From positions 98,264,368-98,328,367 of the forward strand of contig NC_058337.1 of the NCBI RefSeq assembly GCF_905475395.1: DNA of 64,000 nucleotides. The letters run 5' to 3'. A program made the translations under genes and the position numbers. Under the pieces are notes generated by a model. It worked only from the letters and a program-made list of their open reading frames with translations. It ran no database searches and was not told the origin of the DNA. The first letter of the stretch is position 1. Each line of letters begins with the position of its first letter. This stretch comes from Chrysoperla carnea (Eukaryota; Arthropoda; Insecta; Neuroptera; Chrysopidae). Shown in pieces: positions 12,351 through 24,695 of this stretch.

Positions 12351-14806
12351 ATTATTGTATTATTAAAATATCAATAATTGTAAAATGGACAAATGGGCAC
12401 AAAATTCTTGCATTATTTTTTAATCTTAGTGTTTGAAAAATTCCCACAACTTAGGCATCTAGACCAGAATACCCCCTTAAAGTAAATATTATTTAATTCA
12501 AGTGAATATTTTTGTATATTCAAATTTTGTTCGAAGTTTGGTTGATCCGAATTACAATTAATTCGTCTCTACCCTATAGCTTGCACGTGCACCAGACTGG
12601 TTGTTTAAGTGCATACAATGTTATATTATATTTTATATTTTGTAAGTCTCTGATGTTTTTAATTTTAAAATAAATTGTATTATCATTGAATTATATAATT
12701 ATAAATCGTAAACTAATGATTATATATTATATAAAATAAAAACATATTGGCTTCTTATTGGCTTCTTAAGGTTTAGCTACCACATATAAAACATACCAAC
12801 AATACCAATAATAATCTTAAGGTAGGTAATTTTGTGTGTGATATTAATCTTATAACTAGTTTTTAAACACTCTCTGCTGCAGTAAAATACATTTTTTTTA
12901 ACTATTTAATTAAAATCTTTGTTTTAAATTGTTGTATTTTCTGTTGTTATTATGTGGTTGGTTGGATGGATTAATCTTCATTGATCCATGATTATAAATG
13001 TGGATGCGGACGTAAAATAATTAATCTCATTTAATACGTGTCTTCTTAATAATCGTTATAGTTAAGTAAAGCTGTCTTCACCACAGTTTATCGTTGTTTT
13101 ATTATTATATCTTATATACGGTTCTGTAATTTAACTTATTGGGATTTTTCAAAATACGCTTCCCAAATATAGGTTAGTATAATTAAGAATTTCTAAATTA
13201 TAGTCCTAAAAGACCAACAAAGCAAAATTTAAAAATCTTTAAAAATTGACGATTTATAGTGCTTTAAAATTCGAGTTTAACACTTCCTGCGAAATAAGGG
13301 AAAGTGCTATATAATGATCCCCCTGGGTTAAAGGGTCGCTCGTTGTTTTAAGCGAACCATTAAAATCATCTAGTATTTTTATCGATAGATGGCTTTCACT
13401 TGATCAAATTAATCGTTCAGCAAACATATGGCGATGTATAAGGTATTTAAGGTTTCGTAACAAAAATATTAATTTTACTGCTTATGCTAAGACAAACAAA
13501 GTAAAATTTTTTTGGTATTAGTTTTCACCGGCGGATTGTTTTACTCCTGGCTTCTGTTGACTTTTAATAAAATTATAACACATTCAAATATGTCGTTATA
13601 GATAAAATGATGCCTATTAAACGAACAATCAATAATTTATGTGGGCTGTTTGTTAAAAAATGAAATGGGATCATTTCACCCACCTTTCAATTACATTTTT
13701 TCTTAAGGGGATCATTGCACCATGATGGGATCATATCTTCCATGAAATTAATTTTAATTCTGTTATTTTTCGTTTAAGAATGCATTTTTGTCTAATAAAT
13801 TAAGCAATGTATGTAATGTGAGGAGGACCTTCCTAATTTATCACAAGGGTTTGTGAGGTGGACCTTGATGGATTTATCACAATCATTTCTTACCGAACAA
13901 TATATGAAAGTAAATTTATAGTATAATTTTAAAAAAGGCTAAAAAAAGTGTCCAATTGAAAGATATTGATCAAATTTTTATGCAATTTTATGAAATTATC
14001 ATTTTTTTAAATGAAACAACGATAATAAATAAAAATTTTAGATGAATGGTATAGTAAATTCTTAATAAGCACAATTATAAAATTTCTCCTTGAAATTTAG
14101 TGGTGATTTGGTTCCTCTGTTCCAAATTAGATGCTTTCCTTTAAAATGGAAAAACTTTCACCGGGGAAGTGTTCACTTTAGAAAACTTTTAAAAGATTTG
14201 ATTCCATTTTCTTTGAAAAAAGGTGACGACTTGAATTTTGTATTTCCTTGTAAAATTGTTTAATTTGATAGTGTCGCCTAATTGTTGATAGTACAACAAA
14301 AAGACCGTAGTTTTTAACACATTATAAGAACTTATAAAAATATTAAGACAGAATAGTTTATATCTTGCTTAAGGCAGCATGTTCCGTGTAAAAATGGTTT
14401 AATAATTTGGTACATAAATACTATGAGTGATTTTATGTTTAATTTGACTATCACACGTCAGTGTACAGCCACAACCTGCCAGATTTGATAATAATTTACA
14501 CTATAAACCACTTAAAAAATGTTGTGCGAACGTCATCCAACCTCTATATACAAAACGGATACGATACTTTTTTCTTAAATTTATTCAAAAGATACAAAAA
14601 GTTAAATTTTTTTACATGGAGTGTTATAAGTGTCTCTGTTCAATAACGCGAGAAGTTGATGGCTTATGAAAAATTGGCTTTTCATCTACTTCTAGAGTTT
14701 TACACGAAGCTATTAAAAGAAAGAATCAAATAAGCTATATTTTATAATTCTGGTTAGCATTTTTGAAAAAATAAGAAAAGTCTAAAAATTTTCTTTTAGT
14801 TAAACC

Positions 14807-15109
14807 TTAAGGTAGTACTATCGGTAATAGACTTTGCGTTCAGAATTTAATGAAACTTGGCATAGTTGTCCATTATTATATCATAATTAACCAGTTAAAG
14901 GCCTTCGGAAAACTGAAAAAAAGATATTTTAACATTGATCCTTATACGAAATCACAGATTTTATAATATTTCACAAAACTGGACGTTCAAATTTTCAGTT
15001 CTCTAAAGGCTCCAAAAATTTAAATGGTAAATTATGATATAATAATGGAAAACTATGCCAAGTTTCATTAAATTCTGAATGCAAAGTCAATTACCCATAG
15101 TACCCTTAA
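14807..15109. mobile_element. TTAA-flanked foldback MITE with about 85-bp terminal inverted repeats
   Basis: TTAA at 14807-14810 and 15106-15109 bounds the element. The left arm begins GGTAGTACTATCGGTAAT and includes GAATTTAATGAAACTTGGCA. The right arm, read in reverse, begins GGGTACTATGGGTAATTGAC and contains the same GAAACTTGGCATAG block. The arms extend to about 14896 and 15023. No ORF. Consistent with a piggyBac-type non-autonomous element. Confidence 0.75.
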
Positions 15110-16368
15110 GGGTTGGCTAGACTCTTTTGCTTATTTTTATTTATCTGTACGTATTTTGTTTTACTTATTTTTGTAACTAGAATACTAGGGCTTTTCATTT
15201 GGAAGCAATTCAATGACATATATGATATTTCTGCGTTCATTTTGTTTTAAAAACCATAAAGATCCGTTGAAAACTACTTATAGAAGTTTTGTGAGGAAAG
15301 CACAGTTACATTACTTCGTATATAGAGGTAAAAATTATATAAACGAACAAAAAAAATAAATTCTTTGCTTCTGACGCGGCAGCGGTGTTGATGAACAAAC
15401 AGCAGAAGCTTAGGCAAGCGGACAGAAGCAATTCAACAACAACAACCAGCAAATCGTCAATTATAGTAAAGAAATATAATTTAATTTTTTTTTTTTTTTT
15501 TTTTTTTGAGAGAGAAGATGTGTAATTATTATATTGGATAAATTTTATTAAAGTTTATTATAATTTATGAAGGAGAAAAACATAAAATTAATTTGATATA
15601 TAATCGTTTTTATAACTCTTTTATGATAGGGTTGTTTTTTTTTTTAAATTAAATTAAAATAGAAAAAAATCAGAATAATTTTTGAGAAGAACGATAAAGA
15701 AGTCTTTGTATTATTATCGGCAGAATAATATTTACAATTTTTCTAAGAAAATTAAATAACGTATATGTAACTGAGATGGCAAGATTCAATCAAATCAAAA
15801 TACTTCTGTTTTTGTTTCATTGGTTAGGTTACGTAAGTTTAACATCAACTAAATCAAAAAAGCATCAATATTTACAGGCACGAATTGGTAAAAAATCTTC
15901 AGTATCATTTTTTCGATTTTGTTATTTTGTTTGATTGATCAAAAATTTAAATTGTGAATTGAGAGTCATTTCGAAATTTGCTAAAGATAAACGTAATATA
16001 TTTGCTGGCTTTCATAAGAATAATTCGAATAGTTTTTAAATTTTAATTTTTTTCTAAACAAAAATAGCGGATGGCGGCTCAAGTAGGTCGAAATTCGGAA
16101 AAATAATATTTTTACTTAACCCGTTACATATTCTTTTAACACCCATAAAATATTATTTCAATAATAATAGGACTTTTGGGTAGACACCAAATATTTAGAA
16201 AATTTGAATACATTTTAGAATATAGTCAGAAAATTGACTGAATGACTTACGTCTATGAGTTTTTTGAAATATAATGAACAAAACGGCGTTGATGTTTTTA
16301 ATTTACGTGTAATATACAAATTGGTAGGTACCAATATTACTTTAGATATGAGATAATTTTATACATAA

Positions 16369-17005
16369 CTAGCTGTGAGCTACCCGCTTTGCTGGGCAAC
16401 ATCCCCACTTGCACCCCTCCCTCCACATTTCCTTGCGTGGGATAACAGTTTTGTAATGTACACGTCATGCTCTTTTATTTGATACCCCACTTAGGTTATA
16501 TTTGTAAATATTCGATAATTCCTTCCCACTTTCTACCCTCCGAAGGTTAAAAGTAGATAAAAACAATAGATCTTTGAAGCTGGTTGTATATCGTGTCTAT
16601 ATTTGAGCTTAATCGATGCACAACTTTTTTAGTTTTTGAAGCATATCCCTTTCAACCCCTATTTCAACCCCTTACTCTATTATAATATGGATGTATTATA
16701 CATAAAAACCTTCCTCTTGAATCACTCTATCTAATAAAAAAAAAAAACGCATCAAAATCCGTTGCGTAGTTTCAAAAATTTAAGCATACAAAGGGTTTTT
16801 GAAGCATATCCCTTTCAACCCCTATTTCAACCCTTTACTCTACTATTATATGGATGTAGTATACATAAAAACCTTCCTCTTGAATCACTCTATCTATTAA
16901 AAAAAACCGCATCAAAATCCGTTGCGTAGTTTCAAAGATTTAAGCGTACAAAGGGACATAGGGACATAGGGACAGAAAAAGCGACTTTGTTTTATAATAT
17001 GTAGT
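16369..17005 (-). mobile_element. Helitron-like non-autonomous element with internal duplication
   Basis: Read on the - strand it starts near TATTATAAAACAAAGTCGC (about 17000) and ends GCTGTGAG-reverse then CTAG (16369-16372) followed by T, with a GC-rich CCCAGCAAAGCGGG hairpin-prone segment just before the end. Related ends are at 23749-24029, 39020-39412 and 40564-41125. A roughly 160-bp block (GAAGCATATCCCTTTCAACC through GTTGCGTAGTTTCAAA) is present twice, from about 16638 and 16800. It encodes no RepHel protein. The class is inferred from the CTAG|T end. Confidence 0.55.
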
Positions 17006-17043
17006 CATAGTATACATAAAAGTTAGATTTAGGTAGGTATTTG

Positions 17044-17339
17044 TATACAGGCTGATTTTTGTAAAAGTTTCGAGCTAATTTTTTCAAAAACGGATTTGAA
17101 TATTAAAAACGGTATAACAAGTGGGTAAATATATACTTATTTCGATGGCAATTTTTGTAGCAGATTTTGATTCTAAGCCTCAAAAAATCTACTTTTGTTA
17201 AGGCTTAGAATCAAAATCTGCTACATCTTCTTTTTTTCATTCCTACAATAAGAAGATCCATATTTTACGGTTTTTTGGTATTCAAATCTTTCTTCCAAAA
17301 AATTATGTGGAAACTGTACAAATGAAGTCAGCCTGTATA
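17044..17339. mobile_element. MITE with TATACAGGCTGA ends and internal perfect palindrome
   Basis: Ends are TATACAGGCTGA (17044) and TCAGCCTGTATA (to 17339). Inside, a 23-nt arm beginning GTAGCAGATTTTGATTCTAA (17157-17179) is perfectly inverted at 17202-17224 around a 22-nt loop. No coding sequence. TA-bounded ends suggest a Tc1/mariner-type relative. Confidence 0.65.
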
Positions 17340-18264
17340 ATATGCTGAAGTAGAGACATTGTAATAATATTGTAATAAGAATTCTGTGGTGGCCGTATAT
17401 TATATTTAATATTTATATACTAAGAATAAAATTACTTAAAAAATGCACGTGTGGCATCAAGCATTATTAAAAAATTACTTTAAAAATGATTTTTTTTTTT
17501 AATTTACAAATATTCATTAAATAAACAGTTTTGTTAGATACCTTAATGAATTTTGTTTTATATAAGAATTCTATATTATTTAAAATATATTAAGTATTAA
17601 CGAAAAATTTTAAAAACACAGTATTCTATCAAAAATTCAAACATCTGTGGCATCTTTGAAAAAATCATCGAATCTCAATAACTTATTTGAAAATTTATAC
17701 ATTCTAGTTTTAGAATATGTTAAATACTGTTTAAAATATGGAAAATACTGTTTTTATATTTTAAATCGAAAAGTGGGAGAATGATAAATTTTTTTTAATA
17801 AAGCAATAAGCAAGGGCTTAAAATTAGCCACTTTTAGTTTTCGAATGATATAAGAAAATATTCATTGCGATGGTTATTTCAGAAGATACCGTATTTTAAA
17901 TGAAGAATATTATTATTATTAAAAAATTATTAAAATTTTTGAATGCTTCTAATCTTCATGTAAAATTTAAGGATACATCTCTCACCCCTTTAGCCTTCAG
18001 TACACGTACAAGCGGCTGGGGGTTATAAAAATCCTAGAATAATAGATTCTAAAACTAGAAAGTACAAGTTTCCAAATAAGCTACTGAAGTTTTGAACTTA
18101 ATAATTTTTCGCAGAGATATAGCTACTTCAAATTTTGATCAAATTTTTTTTTTATTTTTTTAAATAGAGATCAAATATCTCAAGATTAAATTACCAATCA
18201 AACAAAAACGAACCGACCAAACCTTCATTTTATGTCCGATTTCTTTAAATTTTTAATTAACTAC

Positions 18265-18720
18265 TATTTTTAACACGCTTTTATAACTTGATATGTATCT
18301 ATTTGATATAATGGAATCTTTGAACGTGATTTTCACCCACTTCAAAACGTCCGATTGAATTGAAAATTCGAACACTGATCAAGGACCGATAATAATACAA
18401 TAAAATAAGTTTATCTGATTACCCTGATTTAAATCTTCAGGATTAATGATTTCCATATCTGAAAATATATACATTTATTTGCGCTCCCACCATATTTATA
18501 CAGAATTTTTGATAAATAAATAATGGTCTAAAAAACTTAAAAAACACAAAATAAATAATAGTTTTAAAACACTTAAAAACATGATTTTATAACTAGCTAA
18601 ACTAAAAAGTAAAAAATAATTTTTGGAAGCTCAAAAAAATCATTTTATCGTAAAAAGTGTGGGTTTTTTAAAACATTACTTTTACCAATATCTATCAATA
18701 AAATATTTACAATAATTGAA
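18265..18720 (+). repeat. dispersed repeat shared with 43812-44395, copy 1
   Basis: Starts at TTTAACACGCTTTTATAACT, then GGAATCTTTGAACGTGATTT, GATTTCCATATCTGAAAATA and TATTTGCGCTCCCACCATAT, and runs to ACCAATATCTATCAATAAAA. The same blocks occur in the same order and orientation at 43812-44395. It ends about 200 bp before the 46-nt exon. Non-coding. Confidence 0.75.
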
Positions 18721-18924
18721 ATAGCTGCCCAAGCTTTTTTCCGATAAAATATTTTTTTTGAACTTAATTAAAGAAATTATTTTCTTTTTTTTATTTCAAC
18801 TTATTACAAAAACGTGTTTTTTAATTTTTTTAAGCTGTTATTTGTTTTATTCTTAAAATATTATCTTTTATTATGAATTTTGGAAATTTGAAAGAAATTA
18901 ATAAATTTTTATTATATTTTTTAG

Positions 18925-18970
18925 GGAAGAATTAGCGATGAAAATTGGTCTAACCGAAGCAAGAATTCAG
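18925..18970 (+). CDS. al: aristaless 46-nt exon, homeodomain residues 31-46
   Basis: A short exon lies between acceptor TTTTTTAG (AG at 18923-18924) and donor CAG|GTAAAA. It supplies the last base of the split Arg31 codon and then 15 codons reading EELAMKIGLTEARIQ, which is homeodomain helix 2 and the start of helix 3. The reading phase joins perfectly to the exons at 3480-4026 and 50326-50877. Introns after residue 31 and between residues 46 and 47 are the usual positions in aristaless/ARX genes; vertebrate ARX, as I recall, has an exon of the same size here. The exon is isolated by about 15 kb of intron on one side and 31 kb on the other. It is too short to be found by ORF length and is supported by phase and protein family. 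Confidence 0.96.
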
Positions 18971-20135
18971 GTAAAAAAAACTATATAGCATACTTATTAT
19001 TTGATTTAATTTTTTTGATTTGTATTTTTATTCTTAAATTACAAGTATATCACCAAATACAAAATTTATAATAATAACAGTATCCGTATAGTACACATAT
19101 TTTTTAGTTCTGTAACCTAAAATTATAATTTTTTTTATTTTTTTATGTCTCTAAAGACATTATTACCTACTTTGTTTCTCGTAACTAATCAAAAAAAATA
19201 TGTATCCATATACAGAACAGATAAAAGGACATTAAACTATATTATACCTACAATTTATACAAATTTTATTACTGCCATAGAGCCACCATATATAGGGTTA
19301 TTAAATTCTTCACAGTGTTATTCAAAACAAAAAGGAACACTCAATAACTTTTTCATCTTGCGATTAAAAAACTAGGTTGACTCCTTGTAAGCATCATGTC
19401 AAATGTATAAAACCTTTGCAAAAGTATGCAACCACTTCAAAATCATCTTTTTCCAAAATGACAATGTGCAAAAAATATTCATTCATACGAAAAATAACGC
19501 AATATTAATTTTTACAATTACTTGAGATACTAAAACCACGATTTTTTTTTTAGTCATGCAGGCTTTTTATAAATATGTTCATTATTGATAACTGATTTTA
19601 TGGCTTGTTGTCTTGCTCTGAACATAGAGTCAAAAAACTAATTCAAGTTTGGATTAGTAACACATAGATATAGGAGAGGTTTAGAAGAAAAACTAACTGT
19701 TAGAAATATTCAAAACAGCCAACTGTTCATTGATGTCAAAAGATTTGTTCTAAATTAAAAAATGAAAAACCAAATTTTTTAACCGTTTCATTGTGGAGAT
19801 ACAACTATGCAAAATTAAACAATTTTATTGTTGAATTAATACAACTATATTAGAGTATTGTGGCTGTAAGAGAAATAATTATATAATAGTTATTAACTAT
19901 ATAGTATAATTGTAGGGTAGACTTAGTAGGGTGGTACAGTATTGATAAAAATTATACCCTATTTGACTGCGAGCTAATATACTTTTACCGCGAATATAAT
20001 CCAAAATTTTTTTTTTAAATTGTAGCAAGGCTTTAAAATAAATTAATGTATAAATATTTAATATTTTCCTATACTTATTTTTTTTTTTTTTGTGTCAATA
20101 TACTTATCAAAAGTATTAAAGGAAAATTAGATTAA

Positions 20136-20174
20136 TTTGGAATGACGTTAATAATTAATAATTGACGTCATCCC
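20136..20174. repeat. short palindrome with CRE-like octamer
   Basis: GGAATGACGT and GACGTCATCC form inverted arms around a 15-nt AT spacer. TGACGTCA at 20163-20170 is a perfect CREB/ATF consensus, but nothing links it to aristaless regulation. Confidence 0.4.
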
Positions 20175-21299
20175 AGTACGTTACGCTCATGGTAAAAGTT
20201 GATTATTCACATTTTGAATAGTTATTTAGAGTTCAGTAGCATAATTTTACAGTAAAAAATTGTAATTAAATTAAATAAGAAATTAATTTTTCTTTAATTA
20301 ACAAATAATGTTTTTTGGGCAAGCAGGTCACACATTAATTTAAGGATAAATAGATTCTCCATTCTATAACAAATTTCTATCAAATTGATGAAATAATTGA
20401 TAAATACACTAATTTTTCATAATACCAAAAAAAGTTAATAAAAAAAAAGTTTTGCAATGCGGATTTCTTCTCCGAAACTAAGGGAATTTTCATGATCATT
20501 TATTACGAATGCTTCCATTTTCCGAGACAAATATTTTCTTCCAAGAGGTAAGTTGCACTCAATCGAAAGCCTAATATATCAAACGGTAGCCCAGGGCTAT
20601 GTATCCGATTCTTCTATTTTTACATATAAAAAACGATTGATTTTCGAAACTATTCCATTTGTAATAATTTTGAAATACCGTGTATTATTTATATCCACCT
20701 CAATTACTTGAATATGATATGATATTTGCTATCCATCCATCTACATTCATTGTATCATCCCATATGCTTCAGAATATTTTTTTTTTTCTTTTTAACTAAA
20801 CAACAAACTAATTCCATCAACTCGTATAAAAAAGAAGCTAGAGACCAACCAACAACTCACACTAAAAAGAAAAAAAGAACCAAAAATATAAATTATAGTT
20901 TTGTATTAATTTAATTTGTTTCCCAGTCAGTCGGTAAATATTATATTTAGAAGGTGGACTTGACTGAGGCGACGACCTTGACAAAACAACAGTGATTTGA
21001 AGTATACAAATAAAAGTCTGCACCACATGTTGCATTCAGGTGATCAAAACTCACCTTATTATTACTATAAACTCGAAGACGAAAAGGAGTAATAAGCTGA
21101 AAATTTCAGTCATGTGTCTGTGAAATCCGGTTTAAATGAAAAAAATGCTTGGTTCAACTATGTCTAAATCTGTTCTAAGCTGTTTCCGTAATTCTAGCGA
21201 TTTTTGTTTGATACAGAAAGTTCTTGTGGAAATGAGCTTCAAAACGTACCTCTTCAGAGTTATAGCCGTCACAAATTTCGTGCATTTTTCGAATCTGTT

Positions 21300-21877
21300 G
21301 AGTTGCGAATAACAGTTGTTAATATTTTTCTTTCAGGCTTATTTTTTATATGAAGTTGGACTAAGTCTAAATCAATTCTAAAAATTCTACGGAAGTTGTC
21401 CGATTATTTAAATAAATAAATGACTTCAAAAGTAGGCATATTTAACATGGTCTTATGGGAAAACGGTAGATGGATGATATGTTTTCATAGATTTCTCCAA
21501 AACTAGTCAGTGGAAATTTAAAAAAAATTATTTATATTAATAAAAACCTTAAAAAATTATTGAAAACATAAAAACTCGTTGTATCCGACTAATTAAACAT
21601 ATATGAGCACGGTAGTGGGAACACAAATTTAAAATAATATAGTTTTTCAATTTTGACGGTGCATGATATCTGGAGTAGTTTTAAAAATATCGAAAATTGA
21701 AAATTTTGTTTAATTATTTACCTTTCAATATTTCGAAAACGGAGGTAGATATCAAAAAATTTTATTCTTAGTTTTCGTCTACATTCATGAAGTTATAACA
21801 AAATTCATTACCAAAGTTGAAAAAAAGGAACAAATAATTTCAATTTTCAGTCTAAACTTACATACGTATTACCTTAA
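21300..21877 (+). repeat. MITE-derived repeat, forward copy of a 0.55-kb unit
   Basis: The unit includes ATATGAAGTTGGACTAAGTC, AAAACGGTAGATGGATGATA, TTAAACATATATGAGCACGG and TTATTCTTAGTTTTCGTCTA. It is inverted at 25125-25705, and part is inverted at 22205-22510. A TTAA followed by an ATGAGCACGGTAGTGGG end lies at 21593. Confidence 0.7.
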
Positions 21878-22514
21878 GGATGTATGAGCATGACAACAAT
21901 GTTTGATTTAAAGGCTCAAAATTTGTTTGTAGGTAGTCTTTTACTCAAAGAATATGTGGTTAAAATTTCAGCTTAGGTATCCGTGCAAATTTTTAAGAAA
22001 AAAGTCATTAAAAATCGATATAAAATACATTGGCTCTTATGGAGGAATCTCAAAAAACGACATATTTTGGAAGTTTTTGATAATTTTTGATGAAAACAAA
22101 TTAAAAAAAAACTTTTTAATAGAAAGTAAACATATTAGCAATGAATTAGAAAAGAAAAAAACTAAGTGTCACCGTCCATATAAGCGATGTAAGAGCATGG
22201 TAGATTAAGGGTTGAAATTATTTTTATCTTATTTTCAATTTTGATGATGAATTTTGTTATAACCTCATGAATGTAGACGAAAAATAAGAATCAAATTTTT
22301 CGATATGTGCCTTGGTTTTCGAAATATCGAAAGCTAAATAATTAAACAAAATTTTCAATTTTCGATATTTTGAAAATTACTTAAGCCAGATATCGAAAAA
22401 TTTTATTCTTACTTTTCGCCTTATATCGTCAAGTAATAATATAAATTTATCATCAAAATTGAAAATATTTATTTTTAAATTTGTGCCCCCACTACCATGC
22501 TCATACATCCTTAA
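21874..22514. mobile_element. TTAA-flanked MITE with GGATGTATGAGCATG ends
   Basis: TTAA at 21874-21877 and 22511-22514 flanks identical 15-bp inverted ends GGATGTATGAGCATG. The right half resembles the unit at 21593-21850 in reverse orientation. An internal near-copy of the end, GATGTAAGAGCATGGTAG, lies at about 22187. No protein. Confidence 0.7.
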
Positions 22515-23640
22515 GTTTACATGCGACTCAGGCACATATTTTATGCTTGTGCAACATACAGTCGAATTATTAATTTATAGTATTAGACAGAGTAAAAAAA
22601 TATTACAATGTAATGGAATTAAATAAAATTTGAGCTCCATGCGCAATAATTTTTGAACAATATTTAAAATTCTTGGATATAAATTTTTTTTTTTTAAATA
22701 ATTGAAAGATATAATAATGAATCATTTTAATAAAAATTCATTTCATTTTGTTTATATTCTTTGAATTTATTACTAAACTAAAACAATAAAAATGCTTGAT
22801 TATTTTAAATTAATTGAAGAAATTCTTGTACATACGTAATAAATGATTATTTTATTTAATATGACCTTTTGTTGAATCATACCTAGGACGTACTGTATAG
22901 TATGAGTAACCTTCGTAATGAATTTAATATAACATTGATTTTATTTCACGTACAAGATGCGTCATTTTAATCGGTACATCCAAAAATATTCTAAAATACA
23001 TACGCTATGAATTTTGGTCCTGGCAACAAGTATTGATTTAAAAAGGCATATTTTTGTGGCTTTTAGTTTTGCCTGTGTCTTCACAGTCATCTAATGGGTA
23101 GTCAAATCAAGTTTCAAACCAAGATAGAAGAACATTTTAAATTGAAAACTTGCTACTATATTTTCCAAAAAATTGCGAAAAAAATAAAAATTTGTTCAAG
23201 ATATTTCGTAACCATTTGGTTGTTATGTAACATCTACGCGTGAAATTTCGCTTTCAGCTTTAATAAATAACTCTATTTTTACTATTCAAAAGGGCTGACT
23301 GTATTCTGCCAATAAATATTTTCTAAAAAACTTATTGCGACAATGATACCGTTTCAGTATCCAAATGTGATCATTATGGCGCATTTTAAATTGGGAACTT
23401 TATATAGAATCCATCTCCAAATATTGATTGAAAAATATTCATTAATAGCCCAATAGGTAAAGCATCCAATAAAGAAAGTCACAAATGGCTTCGATTGTAA
23501 TTAAAGAAACTGTGAAAGTTAATCAAATTTTCTCTAATATTTCCGATTATAACTAATTTTTGGTGCTCGGATTGAAAAAATGAAATTTTAAACGTTATAT
23601 CTCAAAAAGTAATAAGCGGGAAGTTTGTGACAGTAAAACT

Positions 23641-24372
23641 GCACCTACTCGGATTTCGAAATTTCGCATATGAATCAATGCTATTTAACGACTGGTATAA
23701 TATGGACCAGGTGTGCCAAGGTTTATCCTGGCGGAAATATTTTTTATATCTATATATATAAAACAAAGTCGTGTTAGTTACACTACTTATAACTAAAGAA
23801 CGGCTGAACCGATTTAGCTGAAAATTGGCAGGGAGGGAGTTTAGAGCCAGGAGAAGGACATAGGATATTCGAGCATTCCCGTGTGACTTGACATGAAACG
23901 TCAGTCACTATAAAACGTGGTATAACAAAAAAGAATCAGACTTGGAATAACAAAACGCAAATGACAGCTATGTAATTGCCGGGTTGTTTTTACTTTTAAG
24001 CCCAGTGAAGCGGGCGGGTATCAAGCTAGTATTTTTATATTTTTAATAATTACAAGTATTTTGCACTTTAATGGAAATTAATTTCTAAGAGACAGCTCTT
24101 ATCTTGGCAGAAAGGTCTGTCACACCGATTTTTAATATATAAAGCCATTACCCTTATCGAGGAATTACTTTTTTTTAATTTTTTTTTTAATTTTCTTTCG
24201 AAATATTTCGGTGTGACAGCTCAAAACTTGATCAAAATATCTGTCACACCAGTAAAAAATTAAAAATTCTGTGCAAAACTATTTCTGTCAGGATAAACTC
24301 TGGCACACCTAGTCCATATTGTACCTATCGTTAGTGTTGTTTTATGCGAAATTTCGAAATCCGTGCAAGTGC
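23641..24372. mobile_element. long-TIR MITE containing a nested Helitron-like insertion
   Basis: Arms of about 100 bp at 23641-23745 and 24275-24372 are inverted repeats: CGGATTTCGAAATTTCGCAT, GGTATAATATGGACCAGGTG and TTTATCCTGGC on the left match, in reverse order, GCCAGAG/TTTATCCTGAC, CACACCTAGTCCATATTGTA and TGCGAAATTTCGAAATCCG on the right. The inner region has repeated GTCTGTCACACC motifs (24115, 24240). The Helitron at 23749-24029 lies inside, so this element is older. True outer ends may extend further. Confidence 0.7.
23749..24029 (+). mobile_element. Helitron-like non-autonomous element, 281 bp
   Basis: It begins TCTATATATATAAAACAAAG preceded by A, and ends GTATCAAGCTAG followed by T, with a GC-rich segment GCCCAGTGAAGCGGGC before the end. 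TC at the 5' end, CTAG at the 3' end and insertion between A and T without duplication are Helitron hallmarks. No RepHel protein is encoded. Nested in the long-TIR MITE at 23641-24372. Confidence 0.65.
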
Positions 24373-24672
24373 AAATATTTGAAATTTTGAGGTTTACTAA
24401 CTTTCATAAAGATCAGGATTTTCCTGATTCAGTTTTTACTAATGCCCCGATTGACGGTTTATAAACTAAATTCTGGATAAAAATTAAAATATGGCCATTG
24501 AAACGAATGACCTTACCTTTTCAATGACTCATTTTACTTAATTAAACGGTAAAATGGTATAACAGAATCATTCAAATGAAGGAGAACATGTAAAAACAAA
24601 TATAACATGATCATAATTACATTCATAAACTCTTCAAAAATTTTCTCATAGATTTTATGTTGACAAAAAAAA

Positions 24673-24695
24673 ACACACACACACACACACACACA
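24673..24695. repeat. (AC)n microsatellite
   Basis: About eleven AC units after an A-run. Confidence 0.9.

Larger units (their letters stand above)
4027..18924 (+). other. aristaless intron between homeodomain exons (14.9 kb)
   Basis: A GT...AG intron splitting the Arg31 codon. The repeats recognised in it are listed separately: foldback region about 4441-5080, dispersed repeats 6228-6812 and 11905-12350, a mariner-like end at 11622, hairpin 9825-9873, an RTE-type tail 9955-10165, a two-unit repeat 10695-10890, a TTAA MITE 14807-15109, a Helitron-like element 16369-17005, a MITE 17044-17339 and a dispersed repeat from 18265. The stretches 5300-6227, 6813-9800, 12351-14800, 15113-16360 and 17340-18260 are AT-rich with no gene or element I can identify. 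One locally GC-richer patch at 15370-15470 has CAA/CAG-like triplets but no supported reading frame. Confidence 0.9.

Noticed and set aside
15370..15470. CAA/CAG-rich, less AT-rich patch, considered as a lost Gln-rich exon of aristaless
   Set aside because: No reading frame with acceptor and donor in a compatible phase, and the neighbouring aristaless exons already join in phase without it.
20163..20170. Perfect TGACGTCA as a CREB site controlling aristaless
   Set aside because: A single octamer within a short palindrome in a 31-kb intron is expected by chance or as part of a repeat; there is no supporting cluster.
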